Assembly: GCF_000620705.1 (NCBI RefSeq)
Contig: NZ_KK211168.1
Span: 123,462-187,461 of the forward strand
Direction: 5' to 3'
Source: Nocardioides sp. URHA0020
GTDB taxonomy: Bacteria > Actinomycetota > Actinomycetes > Propionibacteriales > Nocardioidaceae
Length of the DNA: 64,000 bases
Shown: positions 58,001-64,000 of the stretch, one piece after another
Layout of the letters: each line of letters begins with the position of its first letter
How positions within the stretch are numbered: the first letter of the stretch is position 1
Program-made: the position numbers and the translations under genes
Notes under the pieces: generated by a model
The model's input: the letters and a program-made list of their open reading frames with translations, nothing else
Told to the model about the DNA's origin: nothing
The model's database searches: none

Positions 58001-60733
58001 CGTGTCGTCCCCGTGGCCCAGGCTCACCTGGAGCGGGCCGAGGCCCGCCTTGAGGGTGCCGTCGATGCGGGCACCGACACCGAGGTCGACGACCGCGTCG
58101 TCCTGCACGAAGAGCTTCGGCGAACCGGTCACCTTCGGCAGCTCCCCGAGCTTCTTCGGCGCCTGCACGTCCGGCAGCTGCACGCCCAGGGTCAGGTCGG
58201 CGCGGGCGTCGTACGACACCTGCACCTCGCCCGCGGTGCCGAGGCCGGCGACGCCGCCCACCTTGGAGCCGGTCCCGAGGTCGAGGTTGAAGGGCACCTT
58301 GACGGGGTCGGGCGTGACGGAGCATCCGTCGCGACCCTCCTTGCGGTCGGAGGTGCAGGCGCCGACGTGGAGGTCGACGACCACGGAGGCCGGCTTGGTC
58401 CCGGACTTCTTCTCGAACTTGAACTCGACGAAGTCCTTGAGCGCGGCCGCCGAGGCGCCCTTCGCGGACTTGATGCCGAGCGCGTCCTTGATCACCGTGG
58501 TCAGCTCGGTCTTGAGCTGGTCGAGCGTCAGCAGCTCGTTGGTCTGGATGAGCTTGTCGAGGGTGCCCTGGATCTTGACGAGCAGCGGGTCCAGGTCGGC
58601 GACGCTCTTGCCGACGAGCGGGAGCGGCTTCGTGGTCGTCACGTCGCCGTCGGCGATCCGCGCCCGCAGGTCGCTGACGGCCTTCTGGGTCACCTCGAGC
58701 ACCTTGGAGATCAGCGCGCGCGGGTTGCTCGTGTCGAAGGCGAAGGGCAGCGCCACGTCGGTGAATTCGCCGTCGGCCTCCACCTTGAGCGTGGCGGGGT
58801 CGGCGACGGTCGGCCACGCCAGCGTGACGTGACCGGCGGCCATCGGGAAGCCCACGGCGTCGGCGGTCGCGTCCAGTCGGGTCGTCGGCACCTCGGCGTT
58901 GACGGTGGCCTTCACGGGAAGCGCGGCGGCTGCGGACAGCTCGGCGAGGGTGACCCGGCCGTTCTTGTCCGGGTCGGTCAGCGCGACTGAGACCATCGGC
59001 TTGGTGGCGTCCTTGCGCCGCAGCAGCGGTACGGCGGCCGCGGGGTCGGCATCGTCCAGCTTGAGCCGGAGCACCGAGGCGATCGCCTGCACGTGCAGGT
59101 CGGCGGTGACCGGCGCGTCCAGGGTCAGAGCCGATCCGGACGCGCCGTTGGTGAGGTAGAAGCGGTCGGCGAGCGCCAGCCGCGGGGCCAGGTCGATGCC
59201 GACGCCGAGGTCGAGGTCGTACGACGGGTCGATGGTCGCCGTACCCGTGCCGGTGACGTCGGTGACGCCGAGCCCGGCGAGCTTGTCGCCGAAGTCGAGG
59301 GTGGCGCTCTCGAGGGTGTCGGACTCGGGGCTGGAGGCCTTCAGGTCGAAGACGACACGTCCGGAGTCGAAGCGCAGCCCGAGGTCCTCGAGGTCGATGC
59401 CGAGGGCGGTCGCCAGCTTGGGCAGCACGGCCTGGATCGTCTGCAGCGGCGCGTCCTGGGCGGTGTTGACCGTGATGGTCGACATCGGGTCGTCGGCGTC
59501 GGTGAAGCCGTTGTCGACGAAGAAGGCGACGAGGCGCTCGTTGGCCTGCACGAAGTCGCGCAGCGGCTCCTTGATGAACGGGACGTCCAGGTCGCCGGCG
59601 TCCTGCGCGGTCTGGAGGGCCTGGGTGACCTGGGCGAGGCCGTTGACGAAGTCGCCGAGCGTGATGTTGCGGAACTGAGCCAGGTCACCCAGCTCGACAT
59701 CGGGAGCGCCCAGCCCGTTGCAGAGGTCGGCGTCGTCGAGCTTGATCGTGCCGACCTTGCCGGACAGCCCGGCCAGGTCGGTCGTGACGGTCAGGTCAAC
59801 CTTGGCGCCGTCGGAGACGCACGTGGGAGACAGCAGGGCGGCGGGGGAGCCGAGCTCGGTCAGGTCCAGCGCACCGTCGCCGTTCGGGTCCTTGAGGCGT
59901 ACGGCGGCTCCGGCGTCGGCCGTGACCGTGCCGGTGGCGCGGACGCCGAGGATGCCGGCGTTGAAGGCGAGGGCGTCGTCGCCGGTGTACGTGCCCTTGA
60001 CACCGACCCGCAGCGAGCCGAGACCGGCAGCGGTGACGGGGATCGTGATCTTCTTCGGGCCGGTCGCGGCAGGGTCGATGCGCAACGTGCTGGCCAGCTC
60101 GAGCGTCAGGACGTCCGAGCCCTGGTCGTTGATCCTCAGGCCGTCCAGCCGCAGGGCCAGCGGGCTGTCGGCGGCCAGCTCGGCGTCGAGGCGGACGGTC
60201 ACGTCGTAGCGGCCACCGGGGCCGGCCGGGGCCACGTCGGCGTCGAGGTCGACGACCAGTCCGGGCACGTCGTGGAAGTCGCTGGCCGGGTCGCCGTCCC
60301 CGTCGATGTCGTCGAGCCGGGCGTCCAGGCTCGCCAGCGTGGTGGTGGGGTCGGCGGCAAGGGCCTGGACGCGTTGGGCGGCGAAGTCGACGGACTGGAA
60401 GAGCTGGGGGTACTTCGCCGCGAAGAACTCCTTCGAACCGAAGACGAGGTCGTCCTTCGTGCCGTCGGCGCTTGCGAGCCCACCGGCGAGCTCGAGCCAG
60501 CTGCCGACCGCCTGGGTGGTCTCCTGAACCCGGTCGGCGTCGCCGGGGGGTACGGCGGCGGACTCGGTCGCGACGCGGTCGGGCTCGTCGTCCGACCAGA
60601 GGGCGGAGCTGGCGCTGGCCGACCAGGCGAGACCGCCCAGCACCGCGAGCGTCCCGAGCGGCAGCAGGATGCGTCGCCGCCAGGTGCGCCGGGAGGGGCG
60701 TGCGATCAGGTGGTCGGGTGTCCGGTGGGACAT
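52094..60733 (-). CDS. giant secreted protein with EF-hand-like loops, RTX repeats and Calx-beta domains
   Basis: A 2,879-residue exported protein. Residues about 10-45 carry a basic stretch (RRTWRRR), a hydrophobic core and a signal-peptidase-type SASASSA site. Residues about 50-1780 are beta-rich with calcium-loop-like motifs DPNGDGALDL near 283 and DPDKNGRVTL near 586. A recurring segment (VPFIKEPL, LPLVGKSV, IPLIGADV, KPIPGVAE) at about 383, 703, 1048 and 1358 suggests four diverged repeats of about 320 residues. Residues about 1780-2650 are RTX-type calcium repeats (GGxGxDxL). Two Calx-beta domains end the protein. No LPXTG sorting signal and no type I secretion genes are seen. The ATG at 60733 has AAGGAG 8 nt upstream. 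Function is unknown; an adhesin or matrix protein is likely. Confidence 0.85.
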   Translation of the reverse strand: MSHRTPDHLIARPSRRTWRRRILLPLGTLAVLGGLAWSASASSALWSDDEPDRVATESAAVPPGDADRVQETTQAVGSWLELAGGLASADGTKDDLVFGSKEFFAAKYPQLFQSVDFAAQRVQALAADPTTTLASLDARLDDIDGDGDPASDFHDVPGLVVDLDADVAPAGPGGRYDVTVRLDAELAADSPLALRLDGLRINDQGSDVLTLELASTLRIDPAATGPKKITIPVTAAGLGSLRVGVKGTYTGDDALAFNAGILGVRATGTVTADAGAAVRLKDPNGDGALDLTELGSPAALLSPTCVSDGAKVDLTVTTDLAGLSGKVGTIKLDDADLCNGLGAPDVELGDLAQFRNITLGDFVNGLAQVTQALQTAQDAGDLDVPFIKEPLRDFVQANERLVAFFVDNGFTDADDPMSTITVNTAQDAPLQTIQAVLPKLATALGIDLEDLGLRFDSGRVVFDLKASSPESDTLESATLDFGDKLAGLGVTDVTGTGTATIDPSYDLDLGVGIDLAPRLALADRFYLTNGASGSALTLDAPVTADLHVQAIASVLRLKLDDADPAAAVPLLRRKDATKPMVSVALTDPDKNGRVTLAELSAAAALPVKATVNAEVPTTRLDATADAVGFPMAAGHVTLAWPTVADPATLKVEADGEFTDVALPFAFDTSNPRALISKVLEVTQKAVSDLRARIADGDVTTTKPLPLVGKSVADLDPLLVKIQGTLDKLIQTNELLTLDQLKTELTTVIKDALGIKSAKGASAAALKDFVEFKFEKKSGTKPASVVVDLHVGACTSDRKEGRDGCSVTPDPVKVPFNLDLGTGSKVGGVAGLGTAGEVQVSYDARADLTLGVQLPDVQAPKKLGELPKVTGSPKLFVQDDAVVDLGVGARIDGTLKAGLGPLQVSLGHGDDTAKAAVAARFRLAATAPTGARLVIGTPEFNAFLSGLLPKPGTATVHETDDALEASCEGVTGPVDACAVLPVYFEDTDLGTVRFAAADLLTPSGWTVDSTEVEAKLQNEAIQFALLVDGVRTLTTQIQEGLRSLPTGTKIPLIGADVTAGADVLQQFDEAVLAKVDALSDAVASSGNAGAVQARTEEILADVPGLPEGQSPKVTLTCRPAAGGAPVACASTDTIDRIQSFQVDLHLEYAAEDGTGTFDIGFPGLRLASQGEFTAKAGIKLNVGFGVDRDLGFYIPTEGKEVEVSAEANLPHSESGADLTGDLAFFPIEIEDNQDAKPDVKVGAALDLTTTRPDKRLPLADLGRAQLTPSVSAETLLKLGVKTVRSEGPAGMLPTFSTNFVLDAGITWNGTGSPQTRASIDFNNVRVDAGSLVSDIIKPTVKTLRKYTGPLEKPIEAIQKPIPGVAEAAKLTGRPAPTWYDAFKAADRAANGPDSKSLQLIDRVIMLVNLVKAVDQGSTSAGQIEIGSFSVLADAARQPVPLNEADQLVTGESVTTPDLITKLGFDTPKGEFSAARTKGGLSFPAFEDPKSLFGMLLGKDVPLVYYDAGQLGIQRGFQFSYPIGPARLYIGGSAGVYGHLAAGFDTYGMRKALEVLTDDDPDNNGAWDVTKGLLQGLYLDDFDQSGNDVPEIRFEAKLVAGASVGIPGLQAGAEGGVRGVAEFNLKADQTGRLRYPQIAAQLKVNANPLCFFDATARVDAFIRAYVDTPFGKADYPIASTVIYDQPNLFSFCDTPQEDRKNRLAELDDGKLTLKADTSPQSYVMTQVDAETVELTGEMDGEHVVEQYSPVTKVGGDLLGGDDVFDVQPVPQGVPALPVTVCGGPGNDRIMVAAGTATLYGDAGPGCNPVPTNVAGDDTLISGADADTLTGGPGNDSLDGGPGADRLDGEADNDVLRGGSGDDEVIGGAGDDTSDYGDHGSAVTINLPGPSGSAGEADTASSVENVRGGSGADTINLPATGSLVVDGGTGDDTVNGSNSTGILMGNDGDDTFVGGTGNVQVVGSGGDDTLVDGPGAQTFLGMEGRDTVDYSAAAGPLRVVLDGEPGDGPEGQRRDNIIDADLVIGGEHPDQLTGSSADEELRGGAGADVLEGGAGADTLIGGDGDDTLAGNAGSDRLEGGAGKEILRGGGANDTLLGASGDDDLDGEQGDDSLDGGPDDDRLRGGEGGDDLRGGGDVDRVDYSDRTDDLRVSFDDAAFDGAGFGSEHDNVHDDIEKYLGSSGQDDVRGSGRDQVFVTNDGRDDVAGLGGADQFDGGNGNDRFFDLEFNSWTSPNADGSLVDHFVGGEGNDEAYGNGGADLFEMGAGNDTARGGQDNDTFRLGDGNDDVYAGAGDDDVEGEAGDDSLRGEDGKDKLRGGPSVKGDSIRGGNGADEIWNGEGGGTVTTGIGGNSSEETDFAPNVVHGTGGSDNRYNGSNGPDTFLLGAGNDRVGAGLGDDVIELGEGTNQGDGGAGDDTIVAGSGDDNVFGLEGDDVLEGGGGKDQVDGGAGDDVLRGGDGNDVISGGAGKDLLDGGGNADTFDGGADLDTLTYASRTTDLVVSDDGNANDGGVEDKSTVSPFVQRDWVNDSIEVFVGGSGDDHLWLADKDRTVAGLRGGDGNDRLEIRSTTSPATTFVGGAGDDVMTGSGGADTFDQGAAPDGADDMSGGGGADRADYSGRPEGSAKVTFDGTADDGAPGEGDNVRGDIESAPGADSEALPTTVAVSPVSVTEGAAGATRTARFTVRLDAVSTSPTPVSWKVAGGTATAGTDYTGTAGVLTVPAGTLTGTFDVTVRGDATDEPNETAQVSVTGPANSVQTTLTIVDDDSPVVRPTISVSSVSEKEGNAGLRTLTFKVALSKATTVPVRVRVATANGTAAAGKDYVAAARWLTFAPGKTSLTFQVKVKGDRVRERSERFRVLLSGATGGVSGRTGVGTIVNDDR

Positions 60734-60840
60734 GGCGGAGGCTCCTTGCGGCCGAGCGTCGGTGTGACGTCCGCATCCCATCGGCACGCACTTGGAGCCG
60801 ACTGGGGGTGCACTGGGAGTGACCCGGTGGCGGCGCGCCG

Positions 60841-60846
60841 TACGCT
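60841..60846 (+). promoter_or_regulatory. -10 box of the acVLRF1 gene (leaderless)
   Basis: TACGCT lies exactly 6 nt before the ATG at 60853. GTGACC at 60819-60824, 16 bp upstream, is a possible -35. This predicts transcription starting at the start codon. Confidence 0.45.
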
Positions 60847-60852
60847 GCGGGC

Positions 60853-61461
60853 ATGCCGCACGTAGCCGTCCCACCGGAGCGGCTGGCCCGCTGGGTGGCC
60901 AACTTCGGGGAGCGGCACGGCGGCGCGACGCTCACCGTCGAGGACGGCGCGCTGCGCGGGGTCGCCGGCGACGGCTCGACCTTCCGCGCGCGGGCGCCGT
61001 TCGAGGCGTCGTACGCCGGAGGGCCGGAGGTCGGCGCGTTCGTGGACGCGCTCGGTCCGCCCGACGCGTGGGGCGTCCTGCTGGTCCGCAAGGGCGGCTT
61101 CGCGATCGCCCGCCTGGCCGGGGCGTCGATCGCCGACAGCAAGGTCGGCCAGCGTCACGTGCAGGGCCGCACGAAGGCGGGCGGTCAGAGCCAGCAGCGC
61201 TTCGCGCGGCGCCGGGACAACCAGGCCCGGCAGGCGTACGAGGCCGCGGCCGAGCACGCCGCGCGGATCCTCGCCGGACTGGCCGGCCCGCTGGTCACCG
61301 GGGGCGACCGGCCCGCGGTGGAGGAGGTGCTCGCCGACCCGCGGCTACGTCGGCTCGCGGTCGTCGGGCCGTGGCTGGCGGTCCCCGATCCGCGGCGAGG
61401 TGTCCTGGAGCAGGCCGTCCAGGATGCGTGCGCCGTCCAGGTCGAGGTCCACAACGCTTAG
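60853..61461 (+). CDS. acVLRF1 family peptidyl-tRNA hydrolase (Vms1-like release factor)
   Basis: A 202-residue member of the actinobacterial Vms1/VLRF1-like release factors, which free nascent chains from stalled large ribosomal subunits. The GGQ motif is at residues 110-112 in KAGGQSQQRFARRR, the glutamine-rich catalytic loop of this family. An N-terminal beta region (RWVANFGERHGGATLTV) and a C-terminal alpha/beta part complete the fold. It appears leaderless. It is divergent from the giant surface-protein gene, with no evident functional link, and followed by a strong bidirectional hairpin. Confidence 0.88.
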   Translation: MPHVAVPPERLARWVANFGERHGGATLTVEDGALRGVAGDGSTFRARAPFEASYAGGPEVGAFVDALGPPDAWGVLLVRKGGFAIARLAGASIADSKVGQRHVQGRTKAGGQSQQRFARRRDNQARQAYEAAAEHAARILAGLAGPLVTGGDRPAVEEVLADPRLRRLAVVGPWLAVPDPRRGVLEQAVQDACAVQVEVHNA

Positions 61462-61471
61462 TCGGACGTGC

Positions 61472-61517
61472 GACGTGGCCGCCCCGGGCCCTTGCGGAGA
61501 CCCGGGACGGCCACGTC
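61472..61517. terminator. bidirectional hairpin terminator
   Basis: GACGTGGCCG…CGGCCACGTC is a perfect 10-bp stem, extended by CCCGGG / CCCGGG inside, with a loop of about 12 nt. It sits between convergent genes ending at 61461 and 61533, so it can serve both. It is a single copy, unlike the tandem arrays in other convergent gaps. Confidence 0.8.
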
Positions 61518-61532
61518 CGTCAGGTGCAGGTG

Positions 61533-64000
61533 CTACTTCGTGACGGTCAGCCGGAAGGCCTTGGCCCGGCCCGCTGCGTAGGTCGCGTCACCGAGGTAGG
61601 TGACCTTCACCGCCCAGGTGCCCTTCGCCAGCTTGGGCAGCCTGGCGACGACCCTGCCCTTGCTGAGCCTGGCCGAGACCGACCTGCTCGTCGAGCCCTT
61701 CGTCAGCGTGACCTTGACCTTGCCGCCCGGCTTTGCCAGCCCGGTCGCGGCGGCGACGGTGATCGTCGCGGAGCCGGCCTTCGAGGCCCGGACCTTGCCC
61801 TGCGGCGTGAACGTCGGCGCCTTCGCGAGTCCCTTGGTCACGGTGAAGAACACCGTCGCGCTGCGGGCCGCGTAGCTGTCGCTGCCGACGTACTGGACCT
61901 TCAAGGTGTGCTTCTTCACCGTGGCGGTCCTCGGCAGCGTGATGGTCACCTTGCCGCCGCTCAGCGACCTCGTCCCGAGCACGGTGGAGCCCTCGGAGAC
62001 CTTGACGCTGCCGGTCGGCACGAGGCCGCCCACGCCGCCGACCGTGACGGTGACGGTGCCGGCCGCGCCGTACGCCCTGGTCGGCGCCGACGCGGTCAGC
62101 TTCGCTGCCGCCTTGCCCACGCTCAGCGCGTGCGCACTGGACTCGGAGGAGCCGAAGTCGTCGTCACCGAGGTACTCGGCGTGCACCTGGTAGCTGCCCA
62201 CCGCCAGGTCCGACGGCAGGGTGAAGGTCGCGACGTGGTCCACGACCGTGGCGTCGATCGTCGCCGGCAGCCCGTGCAGACGCACGGTGCCGGTGGCGCC
62301 GTCGGTGACCGTCGCGGTGAGCGTCCCGGCCGCGCCGTACGTCGTGGACGTCGGCCCCGCCAGCGTGGTCGTGGACGTGTTGGCGACGACCGCGAGGGTG
62401 CGCGGCGCCGACGTGCTCGCATCGTTGGTCGCGTCGCCGCTGTACGACGCGGTGACCTCGTAGCTGCCGGTGGGCACCGAGGCCGGGACGTCCAGCGTCA
62501 CGGCTCCGTTGCTCACGTCACCGGTGACGTCGCCACCGGGCAGACCGTGCAGCGCGACGGTGCCGGTCGCGGTCGCGGACGAGACCGTCGCGGTGAACTG
62601 GCCACCCTGGCCCACCGTGATGCTGGTGGGTCCCGACAGGGTCGTGGTGGTCGCACCGACGACGAAGCTGACCTCCTTCGACGAGGGTGCGATCAGGTCG
62701 CCACGACCGAGGTACTCGACGGTGTACGTCGTCGTGCCCGGAGTCGCCTGGGTGCCGAGGGCGAACGACGTCCGGCCGCCGCGGGTGACCCGCTTGCGGT
62801 CCACCTCGGTGCCGTTGCCGTCCAGCAGCCTGACCCAGCCGCGCGGCTGGGCGGTGAGCGTGCCGGCCGGGTCGGAGGAGCTGGCCCCGTTGGTCGACTG
62901 GTACGGCGCGTAGTCGGACGCGTCGAGCGTGACGTTGAGCGTCACCGCGGCTCCGGTCTTGACCGAGGCGCCGACGCCGGTGACCGTGGTCGAGCTCGGG
63001 AGCTCGTCGGTGAACCCGCGGAAGACCTGCTCGATGTCGTCGATGCCCTCCTTCGCGAACGCCCGCTGGTTGGCGAGCGCGTTGCTGCCGACCGCCGAGC
63101 TGCCGCGGAAGCTGCCGTCCGAGGCGGGCAGGTCCTTGCCTTTCACGTACCACCACTCGGTCATGTACTCGGTGTTGCCGCCGTTGTCGTTCTGGCGCAG
63201 CGCCTGGTCGACGACCGGGGCCGGGTCGCCGGCGGCGTCGACGTGGTCCTTGTTGTAGGTGAGCAGGTGGCCGACCTGGATGCGGACCGCCTCGGTGATC
63301 GGCTTCGTGACGTCGCCGTCGGGGAAGTAGTAGTGCGGTGTGGAGGTCGTGACCTGGGTGGTCCTGCCGTACTCGGCGATCGCGTTGGTCAGGTAGGTGT
63401 TGACCGTCTGCCCGTAGACCTGGCTCGGGTAGAGCAGGCGGGTGTCCGGTCCGGTCCCGGTCGTGATGTTCTGGCCGGAGCTGCGGCTGTGGTCGTAGTT
63501 GGATCCACCGTTCGACGTCGAGAAGAGCGAGTAGTCGAAGTTGTAGACCTTCTTGACGCCGTACTTCTGGGCGTCCTTGTTGACGTCCTTCACGATCGCC
63601 CGGGTGTTGTGGCACCACGTCCCGCCGAAGAGGAACGGGATGTCGCCGGACTTCTTCAGCAGGGCGATCCACTCCGGGTAGGTGATCGGCTGGACGCGCC
63701 ACCCGTCGGCGTTGTCGGCGTCGGTCAGGATGTCGCCGCCGTAGATGCTCGCGTCGGCGTACGTCGAGTTGTGGCGCCGGTTGGCCTCGTCCTTCCAGAA
63801 CTGGAACGCCGAGTTGGTGGCGTAGTCGGCCGCGGGGACGGCTCCGAGCACGTCCTGGACCTCGGCCTTGTAGGCCTCGACCTCACCCGGGGTGTCCAGG
63901 TCGCTCGCGGTCTTGCGGTCCGACAGCGACGACACGATGTGGTCGTCGGTCGGGGTGCCCCCGACGTCGATCTGCCGGTCCTTGTTGTAGACGAAGAGGT
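61533..64000 (-). CDS. secreted thioredoxin-like/Ig-like repeat protein, 5' end outside the window
   Basis: A partial protein of at least 822 residues. The frame is open to the window edge (LFVYNKDRQIDVGGTPTDD), so the GTG near 63935 is internal and the true start lies beyond 64000. The N-terminal visible half has a thioredoxin-like segment (DIPFLFGGTWCHNTRAIV) in which a single cysteine replaces the usual CXXC pair, followed by an unknown region rich in Tyr and Asn. From about nt 63000 to the end there are five Ig-like domains (Big_3-type) with recurring YLGDDDFGSSES-like ends, each about 85-95 residues. No sorting signal is seen at the C-terminus. Probably extracellular; function unknown. 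Confidence 0.75.
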   Translation of the reverse strand, partial: LFVYNKDRQIDVGGTPTDDHIVSSLSDRKTASDLDTPGEVEAYKAEVQDVLGAVPAADYATNSAFQFWKDEANRRHNSTYADASIYGGDILTDADNADGWRVQPITYPEWIALLKKSGDIPFLFGGTWCHNTRAIVKDVNKDAQKYGVKKVYNFDYSLFSTSNGGSNYDHSRSSGQNITTGTGPDTRLLYPSQVYGQTVNTYLTNAIAEYGRTTQVTTSTPHYYFPDGDVTKPITEAVRIQVGHLLTYNKDHVDAAGDPAPVVDQALRQNDNGGNTEYMTEWWYVKGKDLPASDGSFRGSSAVGSNALANQRAFAKEGIDDIEQVFRGFTDELPSSTTVTGVGASVKTGAAVTLNVTLDASDYAPYQSTNGASSSDPAGTLTAQPRGWVRLLDGNGTEVDRKRVTRGGRTSFALGTQATPGTTTYTVEYLGRGDLIAPSSKEVSFVVGATTTTLSGPTSITVGQGGQFTATVSSATATGTVALHGLPGGDVTGDVSNGAVTLDVPASVPTGSYEVTASYSGDATNDASTSAPRTLAVVANTSTTTLAGPTSTTYGAAGTLTATVTDGATGTVRLHGLPATIDATVVDHVATFTLPSDLAVGSYQVHAEYLGDDDFGSSESSAHALSVGKAAAKLTASAPTRAYGAAGTVTVTVGGVGGLVPTGSVKVSEGSTVLGTRSLSGGKVTITLPRTATVKKHTLKVQYVGSDSYAARSATVFFTVTKGLAKAPTFTPQGKVRASKAGSATITVAAATGLAKPGGKVKVTLTKGSTSRSVSARLSKGRVVARLPKLAKGTWAVKVTYLGDATYAAGRAKAFRLTVTK

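Noticed and set aside
55106..58990. 1,294-codon open frame on the + strand
   Set aside because: It is antisense to the giant surface-protein gene. Its low-complexity composition (Val, Gly, Arg, Asp, Glu) is a mirror of GC-rich codons, and it has no domain or ribosome binding site.
63933..63935. GTG as the start of the last leftward gene
   Set aside because: The frame remains open and protein-like to the window edge, so this codon is internal.

Overview
The window is GC-rich chromosomal DNA of an actinobacterium, most like Nocardioides or a close relative (an inference; no rRNA gene is present). The evidence is whiA, rbpA, a mycothiol-dependent isomerase-type protein, opcA beside zwf, a heme A synthase/ABC cluster beside a SufR-controlled suf operon, and many GTG starts. 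All ordinary genes look intact. There are no tRNA or rRNA genes, insertion sequences, prophage genes or CRISPR arrays.

Layout. 1-8.5 kb: REP-type repeats, a DedA protein, a TetR regulator, an MBL hydrolase, a three-gene envelope operon (holin-like/phosphatase, pseudokinase-flippase, small membrane protein) and a spermidine-synthase-like protein. 8.5-15.4 kb: a steroid catabolism locus. fadE26-fadE27-fadD17 run leftward and kshA-(small Cys protein)-kshB run rightward from a shared gap holding a KstR-like operator. 15.6-23.6 kb: an unknown exported protein, a 62-bp repeat array, an MBL hydrolase, a mycothiol-type isomerase, SOS-controlled uvrA, a Tat-type Rieske lipoprotein, a gene remnant and a TPR protein. 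23.6-32.3 kb: uvrC-rapZ-yvcK-whiA, gap-pgk-tpiA, secG and rbpA. 32.4-40.9 kb: a 100-bp repeat array, then the leftward tkt-tal-pgi-zwf-opcA-pgl operon of the pentose phosphate pathway. 41-51.4 kb: ctaB, ctaA with an ABC exporter, and sufR-sufB-sufD-Rieske-sufC-sufS-sufU-sufT. 51.4-64 kb: a 173-bp repeat array, a 2,879-residue calcium-binding-repeat surface protein, an acVLRF1 release factor and a secreted Ig-like protein cut by the window edge.

The most unusual signal is between the genes. Three of the eight convergent gaps are filled by tandem arrays, each with its own repeat unit (62 bp x 11, 100 bp x 4, about 173 bp x 4). Every unit contains strong inverted repeats. Divergent gaps have none. 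A separate dispersed REP family occurs at 1-170, 10.1-10.4 kb and probably 46.9 kb. At least nine genes appear to be transcribed without a leader, with a -10-like hexamer 6 or 7 nt before the start codon. Recognisable control sites are a perfect LexA box (uvrA), a KstR-like box (steroid genes), a SufR box over the sufR start with an IdeR-like box upstream, and a 20-bp palindrome beside the TPR gene.
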